DNA of 64,000 nucleotides from Flagellimonas aurea (GTDB lineage Bacteria > Bacteroidota > Bacteroidia > Flavobacteriales > Flavobacteriaceae): contig NZ_JAFLNL010000001.1 in the NCBI RefSeq assembly GCF_017313785.1, positions 434,001 to 498,000 on the forward strand. Reading direction: 5' to 3'. This document shows positions 24,609 through 34,201 of the stretch, piece after piece (the first letter of the stretch is position 1; each line of letters begins with the position of its first letter). Under the pieces are notes generated by a model. It was given only the letters and a program-made list of their open reading frames with translations. It did no database searches and was not told the origin of the DNA. Position numbers and translations under genes: made by a program.

Positions 24609-25466
24609 ATGACAATTTATCCCATAGAGACAGGTAATTTTAAGTTGGATGGTGGAGCCATGTTCGGTGTCGTCCCCAAATCTATTTGGCACAGGACCAA
24701 CCCTGCAGATGCCAACAATATGATCGATCTTGCCGCCCGGTGCCTTTTGATAGAAGACGGCGACAGGCTTATTTTGATCGATAACGGACTTGGCAACAAA
24801 CAATCCGAAAAATTCTTTAGCTACTATAGCCTCTGGGGCAATCATTCATTGGACAGGTCATTAAAAAATGCCGGCTTCCATCGGGATGATGTAACCGACG
24901 TTTTTTTGACCCATCTCCATTTTGACCATTGCGGTGGCAGTATCCAATGGAACAAAGACCGAACTGGTTATGAGCCAGCCTTCAAAAATGCCAAGTTCTG
25001 GACAAATAAAGACCATTGGGAATGGGCCACCCGACCCAACGCAAGGGAAAAGGCCTCTTTTTTAAAAGAAAATCTGTTGCCCATGCAAGAAAGTGGACAA
25101 TTACAATTTGTGGATAGAAAAGAATCTTCGTTTGTCGAAAATTCGGAGCTGGGATTTGGCATCCACTTTGTGGATGGGCATACCGATAAGCAAATGCTGC
25201 CACATTTAAAATATAAAGGTAAAACCTTGGTTTTTGTAGCCGACCTTATTCCAACCGTTGGCCATATTCCGTTACCCTATGTTATGGGGTACGACACCCG
25301 ACCATTGTTGACCTTAAAGGAAAAAGAATCATTTTTAAATACCGCCGCAGAAAACGATTGGCTGCTCTTGTTCGAGCACGATGCCCATAATCAGATCTGC
25401 TCTCTGAAGCAGACCGAAAAAGGTGCCCGTTTAAAGCAACTGTTTTCTTACGACGAACTATTTTAA
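24609..25466 (+). CDS. MBL-fold metallo-hydrolase
   Basis: A 285-residue metallo-beta-lactamase-fold protein from ATG 24609; an in-frame start 28 codons earlier adds a non-homologous stretch. The metal site is intact: THLHFDHCGG (HxHxDH), a later His in FVDGHTDKQM, an Asp in VFVADLIPT, and the final His in LFEHD. The fold covers lactonases, hydrolases and sulfur-transfer enzymes. The quorum-quenching-lactonase-like spacing is suggestive, but the substrate is unknown. No signal peptide is seen, so it is cytoplasmic. Confidence 0.88.
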   Translation: MTIYPIETGNFKLDGGAMFGVVPKSIWHRTNPADANNMIDLAARCLLIEDGDRLILIDNGLGNKQSEKFFSYYSLWGNHSLDRSLKNAGFHRDDVTDVFLTHLHFDHCGGSIQWNKDRTGYEPAFKNAKFWTNKDHWEWATRPNAREKASFLKENLLPMQESGQLQFVDRKESSFVENSELGFGIHFVDGHTDKQMLPHLKYKGKTLVFVADLIPTVGHIPLPYVMGYDTRPLLTLKEKESFLNTAAENDWLLLFEHDAHNQICSLKQTEKGARLKQLFSYDELF

Positions 25467-25505
25467 GTACAATAAATCAACTTCACTCTTTTACAAACAC
25501 ATTCT

Positions 25506-27155
25506 ATGAATCGCACATATAACAAACTATCGTTTCTGTCGCTTTCCGCCTCTATTTTTTTAATGGGCTGTGGATCTACCGCATTAGTGTCAACCCCTGT
25601 TGATAATATTGACTCTGTTCCGTTAAAAGTCGCCGAACTTTCCGATGCGGAGAAGAAAAACTGGGGACATTTGGACTTGATCAAGGACACTATTCCCGGT
25701 ATGAGCGTGGACAAAGCCTACGACGAAATCATCAAGAACAAAAAAGGGAAGACAGTTGTAGTGGCCGTATTGGATTCCGGTATGGATCTAGAGCACGAAG
25801 ATTTGAAGGGCGTGCTGTGGACCAATTCAGATGAAATTCCAAATAATGGCAAAGATGACGATGGCAATGGTTATGTGGACGATATCCACGGATATAACTT
25901 TTTAGGAAAATCCTATAATGAGCAATTGGAATATGTTCGAATGCTGCGTTTAAATATCGGAGATGCGTCCGAAAGGGCGGAAGCAAGACTTTTGCTCGAT
26001 AAAGAATATCCCGAAGCTGTTCAGAACAAACAACAGTACGAACAAATATTCCAGGTGGTAAAAGGTGCCGATGAGCTGGTAAAAAGCGAGCTTGGCAAGG
26101 AAGCCTACACAAAAAAGGATTTGCTTTCCATTGAGCCAAAAACGGCACAAATGGAGCAAAGTGTTGCCGTTTTGACCCAAATGTTCACCTATGGCGACAG
26201 TATTCCCGAAGTATTGGAGGAGCTCAAAGAAGGCATAACCTATTTTACAGATCAAGCAAATTACAACCTCAACAAAGACTTCAACGGCAGGGAGCCTGTG
26301 GGCGACGACCCTTACGATATTACCGATGTGCCGTACGGAAACGGAAACCCAAAGAACATGGTGGACACCGAGAGCCATGGTACCCACGTTGCCGGAATTA
26401 TCGCAGCTCAAAGAAATAACGGTGTTGGCATGAACGGTGTGGCCAAAAACGTTGAAATTATGAGCATTAGAGCTGTTCCCAACGGAGACGAATATGACAA
26501 GGACATTGCCTTGGGCATTCGCTATGCGGTCGATAATGGGGCATCCATAATCAACTGTAGCTTTGGAAAATCCTTTTCCCCAAAAGCCGAATGGGTGTAT
26601 GATGCCATTAAATATGCCGCTTCCAAGGATGTATTGATCGTGCATGCAGCAGGTAATGATGGAGAGGACCTGGAGGTTCCGGAAAACAGGAATTATCCAA
26701 ATGACGATATGGACAGCGATAGCGAATTTGTTGACAACCTGATTACGGTAGGTGCTCTTTCCAGTAGTTACGGCTCCGAGATGGTCGCCTCCTTTTCCAA
26801 CTATGGAAAACAACGTGTAGATGTATTCGCCCCGGGCGACGCCATATATTCCACGATGCCCAATAGCGAATACGAATTCCAGGGCGGAACATCCATGGCG
26901 GCCCCAGCAGTTGCAGGCGTTGCTGCATTGATTCTTTCTTATTATCCAGACCTTTCCGCATCGCAGGTCAAAAGTATCATCATGCAGTCCGGACTTAGGA
27001 CCAAGACATCCGTTATCGTTGCAGGGGATGAGACCAAAGCGACCACTTTCGACAAAATTTCCAAGTCCGGCAAGATGGTTAATGCCTATAATGCCTTAAT
27101 TTTAGCGGACAACATCTCAAACGGTAAAATGACCTTAGAAAGCAATTCAAAATAA
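25506..27155 (+). CDS. S8 (subtilisin-family) serine peptidase, lipoprotein
   Basis: A 549-residue protein with a lipoprotein signal (SIFLMGC, lipidated Cys22). The catalytic triad is complete: Asp90 in VLDSGMD, His291 in SHGTHVAG and Ser463 in GTSMAAPAVAG. The Asp-His distance of about 200 residues is larger than in classical subtilisin and reflects an inserted helical region, common in Bacteroidota S8 proteins. It should act in the periplasm or on the cell surface. It is followed 3 bp later by an M1 metallopeptidase gene, so the two form a protein-degradation operon. Confidence 0.93.
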   Translation: MNRTYNKLSFLSLSASIFLMGCGSTALVSTPVDNIDSVPLKVAELSDAEKKNWGHLDLIKDTIPGMSVDKAYDEIIKNKKGKTVVVAVLDSGMDLEHEDLKGVLWTNSDEIPNNGKDDDGNGYVDDIHGYNFLGKSYNEQLEYVRMLRLNIGDASERAEARLLLDKEYPEAVQNKQQYEQIFQVVKGADELVKSELGKEAYTKKDLLSIEPKTAQMEQSVAVLTQMFTYGDSIPEVLEELKEGITYFTDQANYNLNKDFNGREPVGDDPYDITDVPYGNGNPKNMVDTESHGTHVAGIIAAQRNNGVGMNGVAKNVEIMSIRAVPNGDEYDKDIALGIRYAVDNGASIINCSFGKSFSPKAEWVYDAIKYAASKDVLIVHAAGNDGEDLEVPENRNYPNDDMDSDSEFVDNLITVGALSSSYGSEMVASFSNYGKQRVDVFAPGDAIYSTMPNSEYEFQGGTSMAAPAVAGVAALILSYYPDLSASQVKSIIMQSGLRTKTSVIVAGDETKATTFDKISKSGKMVNAYNALILADNISNGKMTLESNSK

Positions 27156-27158
27156 TAT

Positions 27159-29009
27159 ATGAAGCATTTACGATCCCTCTTTTTCTCGGCCTTTTTTGGA
27201 GCTGCATTTTTTTTAAGTGCGCAATCAAGTGACTGGCAACAGCACGTGGATTATACCATGAATGTACAAATGGATGTAAAGACCTATCAGTACACCGGTA
27301 CCCAAAAATTGATCTATACCAACAATTCCCCGGATGAATTGAGCCGCGTTTTTTACCATTTATACTACAATGCCTTCCAGCCCGGTAGTGAAATGGACAT
27401 CAGGCTACAAAACATCAAAGATCCGGATAAACGGATGATGGTCGATGGAAAAAGCAGGATCGCATCCCTTTCGGAAAGTGAAATGGGCTACCTTCATGCT
27501 GAATCGCTTACCCAAGACGGCCAACCTGTTTCCTTTACAGAAGAAGGCACCATTCTTGTGGTCGATTTGGCCAAGCCTATTCCTTCCGGAGGAAAAACCA
27601 CTTTGGAAATGAGCTTCAAGGGGCAGGTCCCTCTTCAAATTAGACGTTCTGGAAGAAATAGTAGCGAGGGCGTTGCGCTTTCCATGAGCCAGTGGTATCC
27701 AAAATTGTCAGAATATGATTTTGAAGGATGGCATCCAAATCCATACATAGCCCGTGAATTCCATGGGGTTTGGGGCGATTTTGATGTAAAGATCACCTTG
27801 GACAAAGATTATACCGTTGGAGGCTCTGGATATCTTCAAAATCCAGATGAAATTGGCCATGGATATGAAACTCCTGGCACAAAAGTAAAAACCAAGGGCA
27901 AAACCTTGACTTGGCATTTTAAGGCTCCGAAGGTTCACGATTTTATGTGGGCGGCCGATCCTGAGTATATCCACGACATTTATGAAATGGAAGATGGACC
28001 AACACTTCATTTTTTCTACAAGGATAACCCAGAATTCAATGAAAATTGGAAAAACCTTCAGCCAAAAACGGCGGAAGCCATGAGGTTCTTCAGCAATAAT
28101 GTTGGGAAATACCCTTATAAGCAATACTCCGTGGTTCAGGGAGGTGATGGCGGAATGGAATATGCTATGAGCACCTTGATCACCGGCGAACGTGAATTCG
28201 GAAGCTTGGTCGGGGTAATGGTGCACGAAATGGCACACTCTTGGTTCCAGCACGTGCTTGCAACCAACGAATCCGAACATGAGTGGATGGACGAAGGTTT
28301 TACTTCGTTTATTAGCAGCTTGTGCATGAACCAGATCATGGAACAGAACAAACAAAACCCTTTTGAGGGTTCTTACCGTGGATATTACGCTCTGGTAAAC
28401 TCAGGTCTTGAAATGCCACAGTCCACCCATGCGGACAGATATACGACGAATTTTGCCTATGGGGTTTCAGCCTATAGCAAAGGTTCTATTTTCCTATCCC
28501 AATTGGGCTATGTGATCGGACAGGACAAGTTGATGGAGACCATCCAAAAATATTTTGAAGACTTCAAGTTCAAGCACCCTGTTCCGAACGACATCAAAAG
28601 AACGGCAGAAAAGGTATCCGGTATGGAACTCAACTGGTATTTGACCGATTGGACGCAGACTACCAACACCATTGATTACGGTATCAAAAGTGTTGATGCC
28701 GATGGGGAGAACACCAAAGTTACCATGGAGCGCATAGGAGAAATGCCCATGCCTTTGGATATCCTGGTCGTTGGCAAGGATGGGACACAAAAAACATACT
28801 ACGTTCCATTGCGTATGATGTACGGCGAAAAAGAAAACCCATATCCAAATTTGGACCGTACCGTTTTGGAAGACTGGCCATGGGCCTACCCAACGTACGA
28901 ATTTACCTTGGACATGCCCTTGGAAAACGTGCAGGCCATTATGATCGACCCTTCTCAATTGATGGCCGATGTGGATGGTGAGAACAACGTATACCAAGCA
29001 GGGGAATAA
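27159..29009 (+). CDS. M1-family zinc metallopeptidase (aminopeptidase-like)
   Basis: A 616-residue exported enzyme (signal peptide ending FFLSAQ). The zinc site is intact: His356-Glu357-Met-Ala-His360, with the third ligand Glu379 in WMDEGF. The exopeptidase-type motif is GGDGGMEYAMST, a variant of the usual GAMEN, so strict aminopeptidase activity is not certain. An N-terminal beta domain and a C-terminal part complete the family layout. It is coupled to the S8 peptidase gene, and a strong terminator follows. Confidence 0.92.
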   Translation: MKHLRSLFFSAFFGAAFFLSAQSSDWQQHVDYTMNVQMDVKTYQYTGTQKLIYTNNSPDELSRVFYHLYYNAFQPGSEMDIRLQNIKDPDKRMMVDGKSRIASLSESEMGYLHAESLTQDGQPVSFTEEGTILVVDLAKPIPSGGKTTLEMSFKGQVPLQIRRSGRNSSEGVALSMSQWYPKLSEYDFEGWHPNPYIAREFHGVWGDFDVKITLDKDYTVGGSGYLQNPDEIGHGYETPGTKVKTKGKTLTWHFKAPKVHDFMWAADPEYIHDIYEMEDGPTLHFFYKDNPEFNENWKNLQPKTAEAMRFFSNNVGKYPYKQYSVVQGGDGGMEYAMSTLITGEREFGSLVGVMVHEMAHSWFQHVLATNESEHEWMDEGFTSFISSLCMNQIMEQNKQNPFEGSYRGYYALVNSGLEMPQSTHADRYTTNFAYGVSAYSKGSIFLSQLGYVIGQDKLMETIQKYFEDFKFKHPVPNDIKRTAEKVSGMELNWYLTDWTQTTNTIDYGIKSVDADGENTKVTMERIGEMPMPLDILVVGKDGTQKTYYVPLRMMYGEKENPYPNLDRTVLEDWPWAYPTYEFTLDMPLENVQAIMIDPSQLMADVDGENNVYQAGE

Positions 29010-29033
29010 GCAGCTTTCCTTTAACAGAACAAC

Positions 29034-29058
29034 AAGGGTGGCCGTTTGTGCCGCCCTT
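29034..29058 (+). terminator. intrinsic terminator of the S8-M1 peptidase operon
   Basis: AAGGGTGGC (29034-29042) pairs with GCCGCCCTT (29050-29058), with one G-T pair and a 7-nt loop. It is followed by a T run to 29061. Confidence 0.8.
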
Positions 29059-29121
29059 TTTCATTTAATCTTGGATTTATTTAAGTAATTTGACCTTTCC
29101 AAAGAACTAGTCTCCATCACA

Positions 29122-29565
29122 ATGTCTGAAGAAAATACAGATTCAAACGATACGAATACATCCCTAAGGTCCCCTCAAGGGGACATTTCCTTTCCAAAAA
29201 AAGAGAAACTGACCAATAAAAAATTGTTCGAAGCGCTTTTTACAGAAGGCAAGTCCCTTCATGAATTTCCGGTTAAGCTGATCTACCTCCCTTCAAATTT
29301 TAGTGATGGCGCCAGAGTAAAGGTCGCTGTTGTCGCCCCAAAAAGAAAATTTAAAACGGCGGTAGACCGCAACCGCATCAAACGATTAATGAGGGAGGCA
29401 TACCGGCTCAACAAGCCCCTCATTTTTAACAACATTGAAAGGAATTTTGCGTTCATATTTTTATACCTTGGCAAGAAGGCTCCAAGTTTTGATGAAGTAG
29501 AAATAGCCATGAAAAAGCTGTTGGATGCCTTTGTAAATAAAGAATCCCATGAAAAGATTGATTAG
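29122..29565 (+). CDS. rnpA: ribonuclease P protein component
   Basis: A 147-residue basic protein with the RnpA signature AVDRNRIKRLMREAYRL preceded by VAVVAPKRKFKTA. It assists the catalytic RNA in cutting the 5' leader from pre-tRNAs. The first ~30 residues are a low-complexity extension (many Asn/Asp/Thr) absent from short homologues, so a start nearer KEKLTNKKLF is possible but lacks an ATG. It is not linked to rpmH here, as usual in this phylum. Its 3' end overlaps the S41 protease gene by 17 bp. Confidence 0.93.
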   Translation: MSEENTDSNDTNTSLRSPQGDISFPKKEKLTNKKLFEALFTEGKSLHEFPVKLIYLPSNFSDGARVKVAVVAPKRKFKTAVDRNRIKRLMREAYRLNKPLIFNNIERNFAFIFLYLGKKAPSFDEVEIAMKKLLDAFVNKESHEKID

Positions 29566-31174
29566 AAAGCAGGTTTTGATTCCCGTGTTGGCAATTGTGG
29601 TCTTGGTCGGGGCCAGTAGTTTTAAAAGCGACTTTTTTGAAATTGCCAAACAGATAGAAATTTTTACCACCCTCTTCAAGGAGCTCAACATGAACTATGT
29701 GGACGAGACCAATCCCGCCGAGCTGATGGATTCCGCCATAAAGAACATGCTTGGGGAACTGGACCCTTATACCCAGTTCCTTAATGAGCAGGATGTAGAA
29801 TCCTTTAAAATCAACAACGCTGGGGAATACTCAGGTATAGGTGCCCTTGTCCGCTCATATGAAAATAAATTGTTGGTCGTAGAACCGTATCAAGGGTATG
29901 CAGCCGACAAAGCTGGATTAAGGGCCGGGGACGAGATTATTAAAATTGGGGAGACTGTGGTCGCTGATTTCGACGATAACGCCGGAGAGCTGCTCAAAGG
30001 GGCCAACAACTCCACTGTTGAGGTTACTTTTTTGCGACAGGGAGAAACCAAAACCACCACCATCACCAGAGGAGGCGTGGAGGTAGATGCCGTTCCGTTT
30101 TATGATATGATCGATGATAAAACCGGATATATTGTTTTGTCCCGTTTTAACCAAAAAGCATCCAAGCAAACACAATCTGCTTTACAGGACCTTAAGGGAC
30201 GTGGTGCCGAGCGGTTGATCCTTGATCTTAGGGGGAATCCGGGCGGGCTATTGTCCGAGGCCATCAACGTTACAAATCTATTTGTTCCGAAAGGAGAGCT
30301 TATCGTTACGACAAAATCCAAGGTCAAGAAATTCAATCAGGAATATAGGACCAGGAACAAGCCCGAAGATGAAGAAATCCCTTTGGTGGTGCTTGTAAAT
30401 GGAAAAAGCGCATCGGCCAGTGAAATTGTTTCCGGAGGGCTTCAGGATCTAGACCGTGCCGTTATCGTCGGGGCAAGGAGTTTTGGCAAAGGGTTGGTAC
30501 AACGCCCCCTCAAACTAACTTATGGTACGCAATTAAAGGTAACCATTTCCAGATATTACACCCCTTCGGGCAGATGTATACAATCCTTGGATTATTGGAA
30601 CAGGGATGAGCAAGGAAATGCCGTTCGGAACACAGCGTTCAATGAATTTACCACCAGAAACGGAAGAAAGGTCTGGGATGGCGGGGGCGTAATGCCCGAT
30701 ATCACCATCGAATCCTTAAAAACAAATTCGTTGATCGACGCTTTGGAATCCAACAATATCGTTTTTGATTTTGCCACAGAATATTTTTACGATCACAGTT
30801 TTGATTCTGTGGACAACTTTAGCTTTTCAAGCTCGGATTATAGTGCTTTCAAGGCCTATGCCGCAGAGCAGAACTTCTCTTACCAGACAAAAACCGAACA
30901 AGTCTTGGAAGAAACCATCAATGGAGACGACACCTTATTGGGAGCCGATGTACAGGAAAAGTACAAGGATCTTCTCCTAGCGATAAATAGGGGAAAGATA
31001 AATGCATTGGATACCTATAAAGATGAAATCCAAAAGAATTTGGAGGACGAAATCATTACCAGGTATTTTTACAGGGAAGGCCTTTACAAGTATTATCTAA
31101 AACACGATGATGCAATTCTAACCGCAAAAGAACTATTGGCAGACAACACTAAATATTCCAATATTTTAAAGTAA
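29549..31174 (+). CDS. S41 C-terminal processing protease
   Basis: A 541-residue protease: an N-terminal membrane anchor or signal (LIPVLAIVVLVGASSF), a helical region with LGELDPYTQFL, a PDZ domain (about 90-170, YSGIGALVR to GLRAGDEIIKIG), and the S41 catalytic core with Ser in KSASASEIVSGGLQDL and Lys in ARSFGKGLVQ. These enzymes trim or degrade periplasmic proteins by recognising their C-termini. The C-terminal ~130 residues are helical. It overlaps rnpA and is probably co-transcribed with it. Confidence 0.93.
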   Translation: MKRLIRKQVLIPVLAIVVLVGASSFKSDFFEIAKQIEIFTTLFKELNMNYVDETNPAELMDSAIKNMLGELDPYTQFLNEQDVESFKINNAGEYSGIGALVRSYENKLLVVEPYQGYAADKAGLRAGDEIIKIGETVVADFDDNAGELLKGANNSTVEVTFLRQGETKTTTITRGGVEVDAVPFYDMIDDKTGYIVLSRFNQKASKQTQSALQDLKGRGAERLILDLRGNPGGLLSEAINVTNLFVPKGELIVTTKSKVKKFNQEYRTRNKPEDEEIPLVVLVNGKSASASEIVSGGLQDLDRAVIVGARSFGKGLVQRPLKLTYGTQLKVTISRYYTPSGRCIQSLDYWNRDEQGNAVRNTAFNEFTTRNGRKVWDGGGVMPDITIESLKTNSLIDALESNNIVFDFATEYFYDHSFDSVDNFSFSSSDYSAFKAYAAEQNFSYQTKTEQVLEETINGDDTLLGADVQEKYKDLLLAINRGKINALDTYKDEIQKNLEDEIITRYFYREGLYKYYLKHDDAILTAKELLADNTKYSNILK

Positions 31175-31430
31175 AAAGTGCCTTTTACCAAATATCCTTA
31201 TCAAGGCCAAAATATCGTTCCCAAAAAACAGCTCCATTGTCCCATGATCTCCGTGAAAACAACTCTTGAGGCGTTGCCCCAGGGTTTTCAATTTGCATAG
31301 GCCTTAAAGGGGTTGTCTTTTAATGCCTTCCTTTACCCATAATTTTGATGTGGGAACGTTCGAAAATCGGGGTCAAGGCCCATTTCCACAAATTTGTACG
31401 GCAATCCCTCATAAAAAAGGGAATTAATTC

Positions 31431-31438
31431 TATTTTTG
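31431..31438 (+). promoter_or_regulatory. -7 element (TATTTTTG) for the DNA methyltransferase
   Basis: TATTTTTG matches TAnnTTTG and ends 3 nt before ATG 31442. It covers a TTG that would otherwise be a possible start and predicts a leaderless message. Confidence 0.55.
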
Positions 31439-31441
31439 GGC

Positions 31442-32689
31442 ATGCAACAACTTAAGGTCTGTGAACTTTTTGCGGGTGTTGGCGGCTTTCGCCTAGGATT
31501 GGAAAACACGGAACACTACAAAGTGGTGTGGAGCAACCAATGGGAGCCTTCCACAAAAATACAGCACGCTTCTTTGGTCTATGAAGCTCGTTTTGGGGTG
31601 GAAAGTCATTCCAATTCCAATATTGAAACCGTCAAAACCAAAGAAATTCCCGACCATGATGTTCTTGTTGGTGGATTTCCGTGTCAAGACTACTCTGTTG
31701 CAACTTCCCTAAAGAATTCCAAGGGTCTTATTGGTAAAAAAGGGGTGCTTTGGTGGTCCATTCACCGAATTTTGTCCGAGAAAAAAAATAAGCCAACATA
31801 TCTTTTTTTGGAAAATGTGGACCGGCTTTTAAAATCGCCCTCTAACCAAAGAGGAAGGGATTTTTCTGTTATGCTCCGTAGTTTATCAGATTTGGGCTAT
31901 GCTGTGGAATGGCGCGTAATAAATGCAGCAGAGTATGGCATGCCCCAGCGCCGAAGGCGCGTTTTTTTTCTGGCATATTTTAAGGATACGGATATTTACA
32001 AAAAGCTTCAAAAAACCAATCCCTCCAAGTGGATTTTAAAGGAAAGCACTTTTTGTGACGCTTTTCCTGTTGACCGATCGGCAAAAAATCTGGTTGAATT
32101 TGATTTGGAAGAGGATTTGGTATCGTTGTCCAATAATTTCAATAAGGAACAAGGCCTCTCGCCATTCCTGAACACAGGAATTTGTATAAACGGAAAAGTA
32201 TCTACTCTAAAAACTACGCCATCCTATGATGGAAAAAGGACCGTACTCTCCGATATTTTGAAAAAAGGTCCTGTTCCTTCCGAATATTACCTTGATGGCG
32301 CCGATTTGCCCAAATGGGAATATTTAAAGGGCGCAAAAAAAGAAATACGCAAGACCAGCGCTGGTTTTGAATACAATTATAGCGAGGGCAGCATGGTTTT
32401 CCCCGATGCCCTTGATCAACCTTCCAGAACTATTATAACCGGTGAAGGCGGCAAGTCCCCGTCCCGGTTTAAGCACGTGGTCCAAACCTCCAAGGGACTG
32501 CGAAGACTCTTACCTGTTGAATTGGAACGGTTGAACATGTTTCCAGATGATCATACCAAATTGGAGGGCATTTCGGATGCCAAGCGTGCTTTTTTTATGG
32601 GCAACGCTCTGGTTGTGGGCATTGTGGAAAAATTAGGTGTTTCCCTGTTCCGGAAAATAACCGAACTTGAAAAGCAACTTCAATGCTGA
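31442..32689 (+). CDS. DNA (cytosine-5) methyltransferase, apparently orphan
   Basis: About 415 residues with the ordered C5-methyltransferase motifs: I (FAGVGGFRLGL, SAM binding), IV (GGFPCQDYSVA with the catalytic Cys), VI (LENVDRLL), VIII (QRRRRVFFLAY), and IX/X (RRLLPVELERLNMFP, FFMGNALVVGIV). The region between VIII and IX (about 200-330) is the target-recognition part, so the site is unknown. No restriction endonuclease, Vsr or specificity gene is adjacent, so it is likely solitary, though a partner could lie elsewhere. It is flanked by about 270 bp of empty sequence upstream. Confidence 0.92.
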   Translation: MQQLKVCELFAGVGGFRLGLENTEHYKVVWSNQWEPSTKIQHASLVYEARFGVESHSNSNIETVKTKEIPDHDVLVGGFPCQDYSVATSLKNSKGLIGKKGVLWWSIHRILSEKKNKPTYLFLENVDRLLKSPSNQRGRDFSVMLRSLSDLGYAVEWRVINAAEYGMPQRRRRVFFLAYFKDTDIYKKLQKTNPSKWILKESTFCDAFPVDRSAKNLVEFDLEEDLVSLSNNFNKEQGLSPFLNTGICINGKVSTLKTTPSYDGKRTVLSDILKKGPVPSEYYLDGADLPKWEYLKGAKKEIRKTSAGFEYNYSEGSMVFPDALDQPSRTIITGEGGKSPSRFKHVVQTSKGLRRLLPVELERLNMFPDDHTKLEGISDAKRAFFMGNALVVGIVEKLGVSLFRKITELEKQLQC

Positions 32690-32829
32690 AAAACCTGTGA
32701 ATCTTATTCTAAAATTGGATTTTTTGGAGCAGATTGGCGTGGCGTTTAATCAATTGATGTTGTCATTCTTTCTGTGTACTTATTAATCTTTTGAAGAATA
32801 ACATCCCTATGGTTCCCTTGAGGGGACCA

Positions 32830-33273
32830 TTATTCGCCCTTTAGCATCCTTTTGTGTGGAATGCCATCTTCCAAATATTCTTCTCCAGTGGCATTAAAAC
32901 CTAATTCCGTATAAAATTTTAAGAGATAGGATTGTGCGGATATTTCTATGGATTTATCGGGAAACCTTTGGTTTATAGCTGCCAATGAGGCTTGCATAAT
33001 CTGTTTGCCCAATCCATATTTTCGTTGTTCTTGGCTTACCACTACCCTGCCAATACTTATGTTGTCAAAATAATCACCTGGTTTAAAAATCCGAGTATAG
33101 GCAACAACCTCGTTATCTTTAATTCCCATGACATGGAGCGCTTTTTGGTCCTTGTTGTCCACATCTTGATATACACAATCTTGTTCCACTACAAAAACCT
33201 CGCTACGAAGTCGTAGAATTTGGTAAAGTTCTTTGGTAGAAAGCTCATCAAAAGTTTTAACGGATACTTGCAT
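32830..33273 (-). CDS. GNAT N-acetyltransferase, ElaA-like
   Basis: A 147-residue acetyl-CoA-dependent transferase. It has the ElaA-type opening (LYQILRLRSEVFVVEQDCVYQDVDNKD), the acetyl-CoA loop GRVVVSQEQRKYGLGKQIM (a variant Q/RxxGxG/A), and a C-terminal strand pair with FYTELGF. The acceptor is unknown for this group. It overlaps the upstream CDF exporter gene by 1 bp on the same strand, so it is the last gene of an rpiB-CDF-GNAT operon. Confidence 0.88.
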   Translation of the reverse strand: MQVSVKTFDELSTKELYQILRLRSEVFVVEQDCVYQDVDNKDQKALHVMGIKDNEVVAYTRIFKPGDYFDNISIGRVVVSQEQRKYGLGKQIMQASLAAINQRFPDKSIEISAQSYLLKFYTELGFNATGEEYLEDGIPHKRMLKGE

Positions 33274-34196
33274 TAATCTTGGACTATTACGCTTTTGGAA
33301 TCACACTTATCAAACTCGGGCTGTATGTTGACATGGTTTATGCCATGTTTATGGTAGACATGTTCCTCAATTTTTTCAAGGATTTCATCAAACTCGGAAA
33401 GGCGGATATCATTTTTAAAATCGATATGGGCCTCCATGTGCACTTCATCTTCATTGAGCTGCCATATATGCACATGGTGCACATTTTTCACCGGTTCTAT
33501 GGTACAGATGGATTCCACAATGTCCTGGATTACCACTGATTTTGGGGTGAAAAGCATTAATACCTTGGTGGAATCCTTCAATAGGTCATATCCCATATAG
33601 ATCAAATAGACACCTATGATCATGGTAAGGATGGCATCAACCCAATAGATTTGGAAATATTTCATCAAAATACCTCCTATCAATACGGCCACCGATGCCA
33701 TCATATCGGTAAGTAGGTGCAAATAAGCGGATTTCATGTTCATATTGTCCTCCGAATCTTTTTTTAGGAGCAATACGCTAAAACCATTGCCCGCAATGGC
33801 TATCAAAGCGAGCCAAATTACCAAGTTGGATTCTATTTCTTGTGGTTCCATCAACCGTTCAACAGCTTCCTTCATTAAAATTATGGCCACGACCACCAAG
33901 GTCGCTGCATTGATAAACGCAGCCAAAATTTCCGCACGCTTGTATCCAAAGGTCTTTAGATTGGATGCCTTTTTCTTTCCCAACCGCCTTGCAACATAAC
34001 TTATAATCAGGCTAAGTACATCACTAAAATTATGAAGCGCGTCGGACAACAGTGCCAAACTTCCTGAAAGCAATCCCCCAACAATCTGTGCCAACGTAAT
34101 GCCAATATTCAGAAAAATAGAGATAAGAAGATTTCTTCCCTTAAGGTCGGGATGTGCATGCGAATGTGAATGTCCGTGGTGATGATGGTGGCCCAT
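33273..34196 (-). CDS. CDF-family divalent cation exporter
   Basis: A 307-residue CzcD/ZitB-type exporter that expels Zn2+ and related metals in exchange for H+. The N-terminus is very His-rich (GHHHHHGHSHSHAH), a cytoplasmic metal-binding tail. Six membrane helices follow, with the metal-site motifs LSDALHNFSDVLSL (helix II) and HLLTDMMASVAVL (helix V). The C-terminal ferredoxin-like domain (about 215-300) has VHHVHIWQLNEDEVHMEAHI. It lies 5 bp after rpiB and overlaps the GNAT gene. Confidence 0.93.
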   Translation of the reverse strand: MGHHHHHGHSHSHAHPDLKGRNLLISIFLNIGITLAQIVGGLLSGSLALLSDALHNFSDVLSLIISYVARRLGKKKASNLKTFGYKRAEILAAFINAATLVVVAIILMKEAVERLMEPQEIESNLVIWLALIAIAGNGFSVLLLKKDSEDNMNMKSAYLHLLTDMMASVAVLIGGILMKYFQIYWVDAILTMIIGVYLIYMGYDLLKDSTKVLMLFTPKSVVIQDIVESICTIEPVKNVHHVHIWQLNEDEVHMEAHIDFKNDIRLSEFDEILEKIEEHVYHKHGINHVNIQPEFDKCDSKSVIVQD

Positions 34197-34201
34197 AGAA
34201 C

